A DNA stretch of 41,680 bases from a virus. A program made the position numbers and the translations under genes. The notes beneath the pieces are model-generated. The model saw only the letters and a program-made list of their open reading frames with translations, did no database searches and was not told the origin of the DNA. Below, piece after piece: positions 7,396 through 13,228 of this stretch (the first letter of the stretch is position 1; every line of letters begins with the position of its first letter). The stretch is taken from positions 1 through 41,680 of IMG/VR virus record IMGVR_UViG_3300008219_000025; one strand, 5' to 3'.

Positions 7396-7661
7396 CCAAC
7401 TATGAAATATGGATGGCTGGTAATGGTGGAGATGTCGCAGACTTTAAACTTTTTACAATATTCCTAGAGGAATGGGCTAGACCAACCAAGGGCCAACAAC
7501 TGACAATAAAAGGAACTCTAATGGAAGTATTGAGAACAGATCCAACCACTAACCCACCTGGTCAAATGGTTAAGATATATGTTCAACCATTTAATCCTAA
7601 TAAACCTTTTAGTAGACATATGAAGATTAATAGACGTATGCGTAACGCAGTACGATATTAA
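7392..7661 (+). CDS. Hypothetical beta-rich protein, possible head-closure protein
   Basis: An 89-residue protein starting with TTG that overlaps the previous stop (TTGA). The sequence alternates short strands (KLFTIFLEEW, QQLTIKGTLMEVL, MVKIYVQPF) and ends in a very basic tail (RHMKINRRMRNAVRY). A small beta barrel behind a gp6-like gene would fit a head-closure protein, but the inference rests on order and predicted strands only. Confidence 0.4.
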   Translation: MTNYEIWMAGNGGDVADFKLFTIFLEEWARPTKGQQLTIKGTLMEVLRTDPTTNPPGQMVKIYVQPFNPNKPFSRHMKINRRMRNAVRY

Positions 7662-7666
7662 ATAGG

Positions 7667-7674
7667 TTTATATC
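7667..7674 (+). promoter_or_regulatory. TATA box of the exonuclease operon
   Basis: TTTATATC is centred 25-26 bases before the GTG at 7696. The spacing supports GTG as the true start and a leaderless message. Confidence 0.75.
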
Positions 7675-7695
7675 TCACAATAACGTTGATTAATC

Positions 7696-8460
7696 GTGCC
7701 ACAATTAAACAAACATGGCAACTATAAACGCCTGTTAAAAATAGACGAGATTAAAAATAGATTTAACCTCAATAGAAAACTCCATGATTTTGAAGTGGAT
7801 GAATTATTCAAAGATATTAAACATAGAAAATTCACTAACATACAATATAGATATTTGGAAAAGGGAATACGCTACCAGGGGATAATTGATATTGAAACAT
7901 CGGATTTCAATCCCTACAAAAATTTCATTATTGGGTATGTTATGGTTATACGTGATCTGGTTACAGGTAAAGAGGTATTATACAAAGACAATATAGAAAA
8001 GAAGGATATTGCTATTGCAGTAAAGAATGACTCTTTTGATTTTGATAAAAGACTATTGCTTCAATTAGGAAAACACCTATCCAAATGTGATCATCTAGTT
8101 GGACACTACTCTAGCAAGTTTGATATTCCATACATCAGATCAAGACTTTTACTTACAGATCAACAGGAATCAATACCACAATATGGGCAAATAAGGTATG
8201 GTGATACGTGGAGAATGATGAAGAATAGCATCAAAGCACCAAGAAACACACTAAAGAACTTGGCAATCTATACGCACACCAAAGATCAAAAAACTCATGT
8301 AGATTATGAGCATTGGCAAAGAATCTGGTTTAAAGACTCACCACTTTGGAACAAAAGCATGAAATATATTATGGATCACTGTATCTATGATGTTAAAATG
8401 ACAGTAAGAGCATTAAAGAAGATTGAAACATTCAACAACATCCCAATGGCGATGGTCTAA
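7696..8460 (+). CDS. DEDD-family 3'-5' exonuclease (DnaQ/YprB-like)
   Basis: A 254-residue RNase H-fold exonuclease. Exo I is GIIDIETSD with D65 and E67, Exo II is HLVGHYSSKFDIPYIRSR with D143, and Exo III is HCIYDVKMT with D232 and H228, so all four metal ligands and the general-base His are present. YprB-like members have the same arrangement without a polymerase domain. It probably trims or proofreads DNA during viral replication, or degrades host nucleic acid. The GTG start is supported by the TATA box. It heads a run of four tightly packed genes. Confidence 0.85.
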   Translation: MPQLNKHGNYKRLLKIDEIKNRFNLNRKLHDFEVDELFKDIKHRKFTNIQYRYLEKGIRYQGIIDIETSDFNPYKNFIIGYVMVIRDLVTGKEVLYKDNIEKKDIAIAVKNDSFDFDKRLLLQLGKHLSKCDHLVGHYSSKFDIPYIRSRLLLTDQQESIPQYGQIRYGDTWRMMKNSIKAPRNTLKNLAIYTHTKDQKTHVDYEHWQRIWFKDSPLWNKSMKYIMDHCIYDVKMTVRALKKIETFNNIPMAMV

Positions 8461-8541
8461 ATGGTGGATTATCGTCATATAGAAAGATCCGAATGGACAA
8501 CTAATTTAAAAAAAGTAAAGTCAAAACGTGGTGTAGTCTAA
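8461..8541 (+). CDS. Tiny coupled protein, 26 aa
   Basis: The ATG follows directly on the exonuclease stop codon, and its stop overlaps the next ATG by one base (TAATG). The product is short and basic (RHIERSEWTTNLKKVKSKRG). Its exact fit between two genes argues that it is translated, either for function or only to couple translation. No family is recognised. Confidence 0.45.
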   Translation: MVDYRHIERSEWTTNLKKVKSKRGVV

Positions 8542-8810
8542 TGTTAAGCGATAGGGAGAAATTTATGGGATTCTATTCGATGTTCATAACAACACATATT
8601 AGCTTAGGCATCAATCCACAAGAGTTGGAACGAGATGGAATGGGTTACATCTTCAATGCCGTAATGGATACAATAAGAAAGTCTAGTTGCCCTAGTGTTA
8701 CAGAGGAAGAGGCCAAAGCAATAGCAGAGGATTTCAATATGGAAATGTTTAAAATTAAAACAATAATAGATGAAGCTATACAAAGCCAAAAGTTAGGTGA
8801 TAGAGTATAA
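8541..8810 (+). CDS. Hypothetical helical protein, 89 aa
   Basis: A small acidic all-helical protein (SVTEEEAKAIAEDFNMEMF and KTIIDEAIQSQKLG are amphipathic). Start and stop both overlap neighbours as TAATG. The function is unknown. Confidence 0.65.
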   Translation: MLSDREKFMGFYSMFITTHISLGINPQELERDGMGYIFNAVMDTIRKSSCPSVTEEEAKAIAEDFNMEMFKIKTIIDEAIQSQKLGDRV

Positions 8811-8977
8811 TGCCAACCGTTAAAGTTCAACGAATGTTTCCTAATTGTGATAAATATAAGAAATGTTGCCCAGATTCGGGTATGGAAGAGTTGATGGCTA
8901 AGGTTAAAAAGGTAGATAATTACGAACAAATGATCCAAGATATACTTGAAGAATCTAAGAAAAACGTCAAAACTTAA
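8810..8977 (+). CDS. Hypothetical small protein, 55 aa
   Basis: It begins at an ATG overlapping the upstream stop (TAATG). An N-terminal cysteine group (NCDKYKKCC) precedes a charged helix (MEELMAKVKKVDNYEQMIQDILEES). It may bind metal or be a small coiled-coil adaptor. It is the last gene of the exonuclease operon. Confidence 0.6.
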   Translation: MPTVKVQRMFPNCDKYKKCCPDSGMEELMAKVKKVDNYEQMIQDILEESKKNVKT

Positions 8978-9004
8978 ATCCTTTGATTGTATAGGTATAT
9001 TGAT

Positions 9005-9202
9005 ATGAACGCTGAATTACTAGGTATAATAACAGTGGGGATAATACTCTTATGTGTAGGTTGTGTTATTATTGTGGAAACGAATGATATACAAATCATA
9101 CCAGATACACAAAAGGAAACAAACTTTGGATCATGGACTTCATCAACTAAAACCAATAACTTACCATATTGTTATCCAAGTATTAATCCTGAATGTCGAT
9201 AG
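9005..9202 (+). CDS. Small membrane-anchored protein, 65 aa
   Basis: Residues 5-26 (LLGIITVGIILLCVGCVIIV) form one transmembrane helix, followed by a polar tail with two cysteines near the end. The ATG at 9005 is preferred over a TTG at 8987 because it places the helix at the N-terminus and because a weak TATA-like TTAAATCC (8974-8981) sits at about leaderless distance. It precedes the mini metalloprotease. The function is unknown. Confidence 0.6.
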   Translation: MNAELLGIITVGIILLCVGCVIIVETNDIQIIPDTQKETNFGSWTSSTKTNNLPYCYPSINPECR

Positions 9203-9211
9203 GGTTGGACC

Positions 9212-9451
9212 ATGGGTTTAACTGTGGATTTCAAATGCTCGAAAGACGATAATAGAGGCATTTATTATTCAGAAACAAGTAGGGCATTAATTTACCTAGC
9301 TATGCATGAAACTCTTGAAGATGTCATTAAGACTATAAACCATGAGGTTTACCATCATTGTTTAGAAGAGAATGGTGAGTCTGACAAAATGGATGAGGAA
9401 CAAGAAGAGAAAACAATATTCTTCTTACAATGGGCCGATGTAGCATTATAG
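9212..9451 (+). CDS. Mini zincin metalloprotease-like protein, 79 aa
   Basis: The central NHEVYHHCLEENGE contains HExxH (H-E-V-Y-H), the zinc-binding helix of zincin peptidases, preceded by a strand (SRALIYLAMHE) and a helix. Acidic residues follow in EEQEEKTIFFLQWA and could supply the third ligand. At 79 residues it is far below normal protease size, like the very small HExxH proteins seen in some phages. Proteolysis is plausible but unproven. It lies 9 bases after the membrane-anchored small protein. Confidence 0.6.
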   Translation: MGLTVDFKCSKDDNRGIYYSETSRALIYLAMHETLEDVIKTINHEVYHHCLEENGESDKMDEEQEEKTIFFLQWADVAL

Positions 9452-9456
9452 TAGGA

Positions 9457-9464
9457 TTTATATT
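9457..9464 (+). promoter_or_regulatory. TATA box of the PP-loop enzyme gene
   Basis: TTTATATT is centred 25-26 bases before the ATG at 9486, the leaderless spacing. Confidence 0.75.
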
Positions 9465-9485
9465 TATGAATAGCTAACTAATACT

Positions 9486-10502
9486 ATGTCAAAAGAAACT
9501 ATAGAAGATCCAATAGAAAGAACTCCAGAGGAGATAATGGGAGAAGTAATTGAGAAAGGATTTGACAGTTTTTATGTTGGCTATTCTGGTGGCAAGGATA
9601 GTGGGATAGCTTTAGACTTTATAGCAAAGAACTATCCCAAACAATTTAAAGGCGTACTCTATTGTGATACAGGTATTGGCACAAAAGCCACCATAGACTT
9701 TGTAAAGAGTTGGTGTAAGGACCACAACTATCCACTTCACATACTCGTGGCCACAGATGTAAAGAGGGTTAGGGAAAGCAAATATGGTGAGATTGGAGAT
9801 TCCTTTGGATATGAAGCTATGGTCTTGAACTTTGGATTTCCAGGTGTTGCCAACCATAATATTACAATGGCACAACTTAAAATGTATTCAATAAAGAAAT
9901 TTTGTACTGCTAAGAAGAAAGCTGGAGAGAAGCCAATAGTCATAAGTGGTGTAAGAAGAAAGGAATCTACTAGAAGAAGCCGTAGAAAATCATATCAAAA
10001 CTACATTAATGCCGATGGTAGCACCTGGTTTTGTTGCCCATTATACTTCAAGTCAAACGATTGGGTTATGAAGTATTGGATCACAGCCAATATCAAAAGG
10101 AGTCCAGTGTACGAAACCATGCATATTTCTGGAGATTGCTTGTGCGGCTGCTTTGCCAAAGAAGAAGAATTGGGTTTGTTAAAGATGTTCCACCCTGAAG
10201 TTTATGAAGAGATTAAAAGAATAGAGAAACTAATACCACAAAAAGGAAGCGATGTGGCCAAGAAATATTGTACTTGGGGTAATCATAATCAAAGCACATT
10301 AGGTGTAGAAGCACAAGATGATATAGAAGGCATGGTATGTACTGAATGTTTCCATGATCAAAACCAAGATGAGTCAAAGGCACAAGATACATCATATCTT
10401 AGAGAGAAACCAACTTCCAATATACCACCAGAAGAAGCCGAGATAAGAAAGAAGAAAAGGGAAGCAATTAACAAAGCCTTCAAGGAAAGCCAAGAATCCT
10501 AA
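9486..10502 (+). CDS. PP-loop (PAPS reductase/DndC-like) enzyme
   Basis: A 338-residue protein with the PP-loop SGGKDS (34-39), which binds ATP or an adenylated sulphur donor, and the downstream SGVRRKESTRR, typical of the PAPS reductase/DndC group. Cysteines C140, C183/C184 and the CLCGC cluster (218-222) could bind an iron-sulphur cluster, as in DndC. A further pair, CTEC, lies near 280-290. The last 50 residues are charged and helical. PAPS-reductase-like genes are frequent in viruses and their role is mostly unknown. No dndA, B, D or E partner is present here, so phosphorothioation cannot be claimed. The gene is monocistronic, with its own TATA box, and is followed by an RNA island. Confidence 0.85.
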   Translation: MSKETIEDPIERTPEEIMGEVIEKGFDSFYVGYSGGKDSGIALDFIAKNYPKQFKGVLYCDTGIGTKATIDFVKSWCKDHNYPLHILVATDVKRVRESKYGEIGDSFGYEAMVLNFGFPGVANHNITMAQLKMYSIKKFCTAKKKAGEKPIVISGVRRKESTRRSRRKSYQNYINADGSTWFCCPLYFKSNDWVMKYWITANIKRSPVYETMHISGDCLCGCFAKEEELGLLKMFHPEVYEEIKRIEKLIPQKGSDVAKKYCTWGNHNQSTLGVEAQDDIEGMVCTECFHDQNQDESKAQDTSYLREKPTSNIPPEEAEIRKKKREAINKAFKESQES

Positions 10503-10510
10503 TACCAGGA

Positions 10511-10518
10511 TTTATATA
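10511..10518 (+). promoter_or_regulatory. TATA box of the first structured RNA
   Basis: TTTATATA is centred about 25.5 bases before 10540, which is exactly the first base of the closing stem of the predicted RNA. No start codon follows at this distance with a usable frame. Confidence 0.7.
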
Positions 10519-10539
10519 GAGTATTAGTATTACTAAAAT

Positions 10540-10690
10540 TGACTAAGTTGATTGCTAGGGCAATCGATGAATACATACTTAGGAGAGGATGTATGTATTC
10601 CTCTCTCTCTTAGTCATATGGGCTAGGAATGTAGGCATACTTTAGAAGGATAGATGACGATCCTTTCACCTAGTCTTACTTTTTATTCTA
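10540..10690 (+). ncRNA. Candidate structured RNA A: three-way junction with possible pseudoknot
   Basis: The first domain is closed by TGACTAAG (10540-10547) with CTTAGTCA (10609-10616), 8 perfect pairs. Inside are GATTGC/GCAATC (10550-10555 with 10560-10565, loop TAGG) and a perfect 10-bp stem GAATACATAC/GTATGTATTC (10569-10578 with 10591-10600). The loop of the latter contains GGAGAGG (10582-10588), complementary to the CTCTCTCT strand (10601-10608), so an H-type pseudoknot is possible. A second domain is closed by GGCTAGG/CCTAGTC (10621-10627 with 10669-10675, one G-U) and holds AAGGAT/ATCCTT (10646-10651 with 10660-10665). A T-rich tract at 10680-10688 could terminate it. There is no coding potential. 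The 5' end matches the transcription start predicted from the TATA box. The function is unknown. Confidence 0.65.
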
Positions 10691-10706
10691 CTAGATCTAT
10701 TATATA

Positions 10707-10769
10707 TTGTGGGTAGTGTGAGCTTGCACAACTCGAAAGGGTAGACTGGAGTAGCGAACCAGCCCACAA
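10707..10769 (+). ncRNA. Candidate structured RNA B: small tRNA-like fold
   Basis: Seven perfect pairs, TTGTGGG (10707-10713) with CCCACAA (10763-10769), enclose two hairpins: TGTG/CACA (10717-10720 with 10727-10730) and CTGG/CCAG (10746-10749 with 10759-10762). The second hairpin abuts the closing strand, as a T-arm abuts the acceptor stem, and TA follows the 5' strand as in tRNA positions 8-9. The 15-base stretch between the hairpins cannot form an anticodon arm, and the loop is not a T-loop, so it is not a functional tRNA. A TATA-like TTATATAT (10700-10707) overlaps the 5' end, so RNA B may belong to the RNA A transcript or be a separate, later-starting RNA. Confidence 0.4.
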
Positions 10770-10778
10770 ATACCATAG

Positions 10779-10786
10779 TTTATATA
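10779..10786 (+). promoter_or_regulatory. TATA box of structured RNA C
   Basis: TTTATATA is centred 22-26 bases before the first stem of the RNA at 10804-10809. Confidence 0.6.
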
Positions 10787-10803
10787 TGGCATTAATTCAT
10801 AGT

Positions 10804-10955
10804 ATTATGTGACCGCTTTCGAGAAGTGCGTTTGAGAGGCAGAGGTTTAATATCTCTGAAAGGATCTCGCTAAATTCGGAAAGTCATAATGTGGACGGTA
10901 CAAAGACTGGCTCGGCTGATCTCCGACGAAAGCTTTGTAGAACGCCACAACTTTT
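10804..10955 (+). ncRNA. Candidate structured RNA C: two-domain RNA upstream of the small terminase
   Basis: Domain 1 is closed by ATTATG and AC (10804-10809, 10812-10813) with GTCATAAT (10883-10890), with a 2-base bulge. It contains GAGA/TCTC (10834-10837 with 10865-10868) stacked on CAGAG/CTCTG (10840-10844 with 10854-10858), plus a small CGCTT/AAG..CG hairpin. Domain 2 is closed by GTGG/CCAC (10891-10894 with 10945-10948), then TACAAAG/CTTTGTA (10899-10905 with 10933-10939) and TCGG/CCGA (10912-10915 with 10923-10926). A T-run (10951-10955) follows and may terminate it. It is locally G+C-richer than its surroundings. A GTG-started reading frame runs through its end into the terminase gene, but the structured part shows no protein-like sequence. 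Confidence 0.55.
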
Positions 10956-10961
10956 AATTAC

Positions 10962-10988
10962 TTATATATGTAATACACTAATATTACT
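10962..10988 (+). promoter_or_regulatory. Promoter of the terminase operon
   Basis: TTATATAT (10962-10969) is centred 24-25 bases before the ATG at 10990. The motif AATATTACT (10980-10988) sits directly before the start codon and recurs in other virion-gene promoters of this window. Confidence 0.75.
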
Positions 10989-10989
10989 T

Positions 10990-11484
10990 ATGCCTACTAA
11001 AATAGACAATAATAGACAAAAAAGAGGCAGGCCCACAAAATCAAAACAATCTGCTAATAGAAAGAAATGCCTGGAAGCTTATGAAAAATACTACTCTGCT
11101 GGTGGTGCTGCAAACTTGTTGGATCTAAATCGTCATACTGTAGAGAAATACTTTAAAGAGTTCCAGGAAACAGAGGTAGAGGAAACAAACTATGACTTTA
11201 TATTAAGACAAAGGTCCGCTAAGAATCGTGTCTTGGCTAGACTAGATGGCATATTAGAGGAACTAGATGGCCAATTAGCAGACATTAAGACTGTATTGGT
11301 TGATGATAAGCATGGTGAAAGCCATGATATAGGCAAGTATGAGTATATGCGTACACAGATACTAGGCAAGTTATCTGACATATTGCAACAAAAGGCTAGT
11401 GTGGAGATAACACCTACGCTTGACATCACAATAGACAACTATTTAGAGGAAAGATATGGACAGTTTATTAAAAAAGAAGTATGA
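10990..11484 (+). CDS. terS: Probable terminase small subunit
   Basis: A 164-residue DNA-binding protein directly upstream of, and overlapping, the terminase ATPase gene. After a basic AT-hook-like start (KRGRPTKSK) there is a helix-turn-helix (AGGAANLLDLNRHTVEKYFKEF), then a long helical region (RLDGILEELDGQLADIKTVL, KYEYMRTQILGKLSDILQQ) suited to oligomerisation, and a short C-terminal tail that may contact the large subunit. Small terminases recognise the packaging site on viral DNA. The ATG at 10990 is chosen over an in-frame GTG at 10891 because of the TATA spacing and because the longer form would overlap structured RNA C. The family is assigned by organisation, not by a diagnostic motif. 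Confidence 0.78.
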   Translation: MPTKIDNNRQKRGRPTKSKQSANRKKCLEAYEKYYSAGGAANLLDLNRHTVEKYFKEFQETEVEETNYDFILRQRSAKNRVLARLDGILEELDGQLADIKTVLVDDKHGESHDIGKYEYMRTQILGKLSDILQQKASVEITPTLDITIDNYLEERYGQFIKKEV

Positions 11485-12361
11485 TCTAAACAATCGAGAT
11501 TTTCACAAGGTAGCACCTCAAGTGAAATTAACCATTCCATCCCAAAATTTTAACATTCCAAAAGGTTTTAAGGAGTTTAATGAGATGATTGGCCTACCTA
11601 TTCACCCTGGAACTGGGAAAGAAACCGAAGTGTTCGACTATCAAGTAGACTATTTTGATGCATGGCAAAACCATCATAAACTAATACTCAATAAATCCAG
11701 GAAGATAGGTGCAACAGAGACAGCATTGAGGATCATAGCATATAATTGCCTAGTAGGTAACTATTCAGATCATCGAGTTATGATAGTAGCAGGCAACAAA
11801 CAGGATGTGGCCAATAGATTTATTCAACGTTTCAAGAGTTTGTTTTATAAGGGCCTAACAGACTTAAATAATAAGAGGTTTGAGTATGAGGATATTGTGA
11901 TCCAAGAGGATAGTAAGTCATGCATAATAAATGGAACATATATCCAAGCCTATCCGGCCAACGAGTCTGTGAGGGGAGAAGAGAATGTGATATGCGTGTT
12001 CATGTCAGAGTGTGCCTTTATAAACCTCATTGATGATAGTAAGGTATATAACGCACTCCATCCAAACGTGGCCAATATCAAGGAAGCAGACTTTGTAATG
12101 GAAAGTACCCCAAACGGAAAAAGGGGCTTTTTCTGGCAAAACTGGGATGCAACCTCGGAATACCATAAGTTAGAACAAGATTATACTGTTAGTTTGGGCC
12201 AACTACTAGACGATGAGTTTATAAAGGCAGAACAAGCTAATCCCAGGATTGATTTCCAACAGGAGTATGGATGCAAGTTTACCACATCCTTATCAGCAGC
12301 ATTTAAAGAAGATGAGATCATATTTGAAGAGAAGGATATAAATATGTATGAGGACCTATAA
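11456..12361 (+). CDS. terL: Terminase large subunit, ATPase domain only
   Basis: A 301-residue DNA-packaging motor ATPase. KSRKIGATE (80-88) is the terminase-type Walker A (RKxGxT). VICVFMSECAF (178-188) is the Walker B strand with catalytic E185, but the usual Asp before it is Ser184. ESTPNG (216-221) is the coupling motif III, followed by FFWQNWDATSEYHKL. The protein then runs through the EYGCKF segment that ends the ATPase domain and stops at MYEDL, where a normal terminase would continue into the RNase H-like nuclease. That nuclease is encoded separately at 18393-18965. The start overlaps terS by 29 bases. No intein or intron signature is visible at the break. Confidence 0.9.
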   Translation: MDSLLKKKYDLNNRDFHKVAPQVKLTIPSQNFNIPKGFKEFNEMIGLPIHPGTGKETEVFDYQVDYFDAWQNHHKLILNKSRKIGATETALRIIAYNCLVGNYSDHRVMIVAGNKQDVANRFIQRFKSLFYKGLTDLNNKRFEYEDIVIQEDSKSCIINGTYIQAYPANESVRGEENVICVFMSECAFINLIDDSKVYNALHPNVANIKEADFVMESTPNGKRGFFWQNWDATSEYHKLEQDYTVSLGQLLDDEFIKAEQANPRIDFQQEYGCKFTTSLSAAFKEDEIIFEEKDINMYEDL

Positions 12362-12366
12362 TATGT

Positions 12367-12582
12367 ATGCCGAAAGTATGTCAATCAAAATGTCACAAAT
12401 ATGGTAAAAGAGTTATGATTAAAGGTGAAAGTCCATACAATCGATATGTTTATTGTTCTGTATGTAGGAAGTGGATCAAGAAATACCTGGTTGGATTACA
12501 TTGTTCATGTTGTAGTGCCAGAATTAGAAAGGTATCGCATCATAATATGGCCCGCAATCATTACGAGAAGGTGAGTGCATAA
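12367..12582 (+). CDS. Small zinc-ribbon protein, paralogue of the gene at 12776
   Basis: A 71-residue protein with cysteines in the pattern C-x3-C near the start, then YCSVCRKWI, then HCSCCSARIR, and a C-terminal MARNHYEKV. The same pattern (YCRTCILWI, RCPCCSS, HMRKRYLKV) occurs in the 77-residue protein encoded at 12776, so the two arose by duplication. It starts five bases after the terminase ATPase stop. A zinc-binding adaptor is likely; the role is unknown. Confidence 0.75.
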   Translation: MPKVCQSKCHKYGKRVMIKGESPYNRYVYCSVCRKWIKKYLVGLHCSCCSARIRKVSHHNMARNHYEKVSA

Positions 12583-12776
12583 TAGCCAACTTCGTTTGTA
12601 CCACCTGCTTCAAGGCCAAAGACGAGAGCTTACAACTCCATTGGGTAGATAACAGGCAAGTATGTAATAGATGCTATTTTAAGTTTATTAAATATGAGAA
12701 ACTTGGTTCAGATCTACCAGATGATGAACGCAAGAAGATACTAGAGGATTTACTAAATATGGAAGAGAATAAATAA
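12582..12776 (+). CDS. Zinc-finger protein with a non-standard (ATA) start
   Basis: An open frame of 64 codons with FVCTTCFKAKDES and VCNRCYFKFIKY, a good CxxC/CxxC zinc finger, followed by an acidic helix (DDERKKILEDLLNMEE). No ATG, GTG or TTG is in frame upstream before a stop at about 12545. The frame meets the previous stop at ATAATAG, so ATA at 12582 (or 12579) is the likely initiator, coupled to upstream termination. The 3' end overlaps the next ATG as TAATG, which supports a real gene. A sequencing error upstream is the alternative. Confidence 0.6.
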   Translation: MANFVCTTCFKAKDESLQLHWVDNRQVCNRCYFKFIKYEKLGSDLPDDERKKILEDLLNMEENK

Positions 12777-13009
12777 TGGGAATGACTTGTAAGGGTAATT
12801 GTAGGTTGCATAAATACCCAAGACCACACCTGGGTAGGTATTCAATGCCATATCTTACTCATGGATATTGTAGAACGTGCATACTATGGATACCATTGAG
12901 GCAAGGAACTGGCCCATACAAGAATAGATGCCCGTGTTGTAGCAGCCTATATTCGATAAGGCCAAGACTAAACCACATGAGGAAGAGATATCTCAAAGTT
13001 TTTAAGTGA
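12776..13009 (+). CDS. Small zinc-ribbon protein, paralogue of the gene at 12367
   Basis: A 77-residue basic protein with CKGNC, YCRTCILWIP, RCPCCSSLYS and a C-terminal NHMRKRYLKV. Cysteine spacing and the C-terminal motif match the gene two positions upstream. The start overlaps the upstream stop (TAATG). The function is unknown. Confidence 0.75.
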   Translation: MGMTCKGNCRLHKYPRPHLGRYSMPYLTHGYCRTCILWIPLRQGTGPYKNRCPCCSSLYSIRPRLNHMRKRYLKVFK

Positions 13010-13027
13010 TAATACGCAAGTGTTATT

Positions 13028-13228
13028 GTGGCAACATATAAGGATTGGATTGTAAACCACCCAAAGAAAGGTAAGATCAAACTAGGTAAGTTATCACATA
13101 ATGATGTATGCAGGTTTTGCTTTGAACTATATATTATAAACCAAGAACAAGATAAGAAACTAAAGGAGTTTATTAATCTATTTGATAACTTGGAAAAGAA
13201 GGCAAAAAAGAATGGCACTAAAGACTGA
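13028..13228 (+). CDS. Hypothetical small helical protein, 66 aa
   Basis: The GTG start has a weak TATA-like TTTTTAAG (12999-13006) at leaderless distance. The protein has one VCRFC cysteine pair and a basic C-terminal coiled helix (QEQDKKLKEFINLFDNLEKKAKK). The 3' end overlaps the next gene by 17 bases. The function is unknown. Confidence 0.6.
   Translation: MATYKDWIVNHPKKGKIKLGKLSHNDVCRFCFELYIINQEQDKKLKEFINLFDNLEKKAKKNGTKD

Noticed and set aside
9486-10502. A DNA phosphorothioation (dnd) system
   Set aside because: Only the DndC-like protein is present; the partner genes are missing from the window.
10707-10769. A functional tRNA in the RNA cluster
   Set aside because: There is no anticodon stem and no T-loop consensus; only the outline is tRNA-like.
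10891-10950. RNA C domain 2 as a canonical H/ACA guide RNA
   Set aside because: The ACA is only about 8 bases from the upper stem, whereas guides need about 14-16, and no clear kink-turn is present.
10891-10989. Extension of the small terminase to a GTG at 10891
   Set aside because: The extra 33 codons read through structured RNA C and the terminase TATA box; the ATG at 10990 has the correct leaderless spacing.
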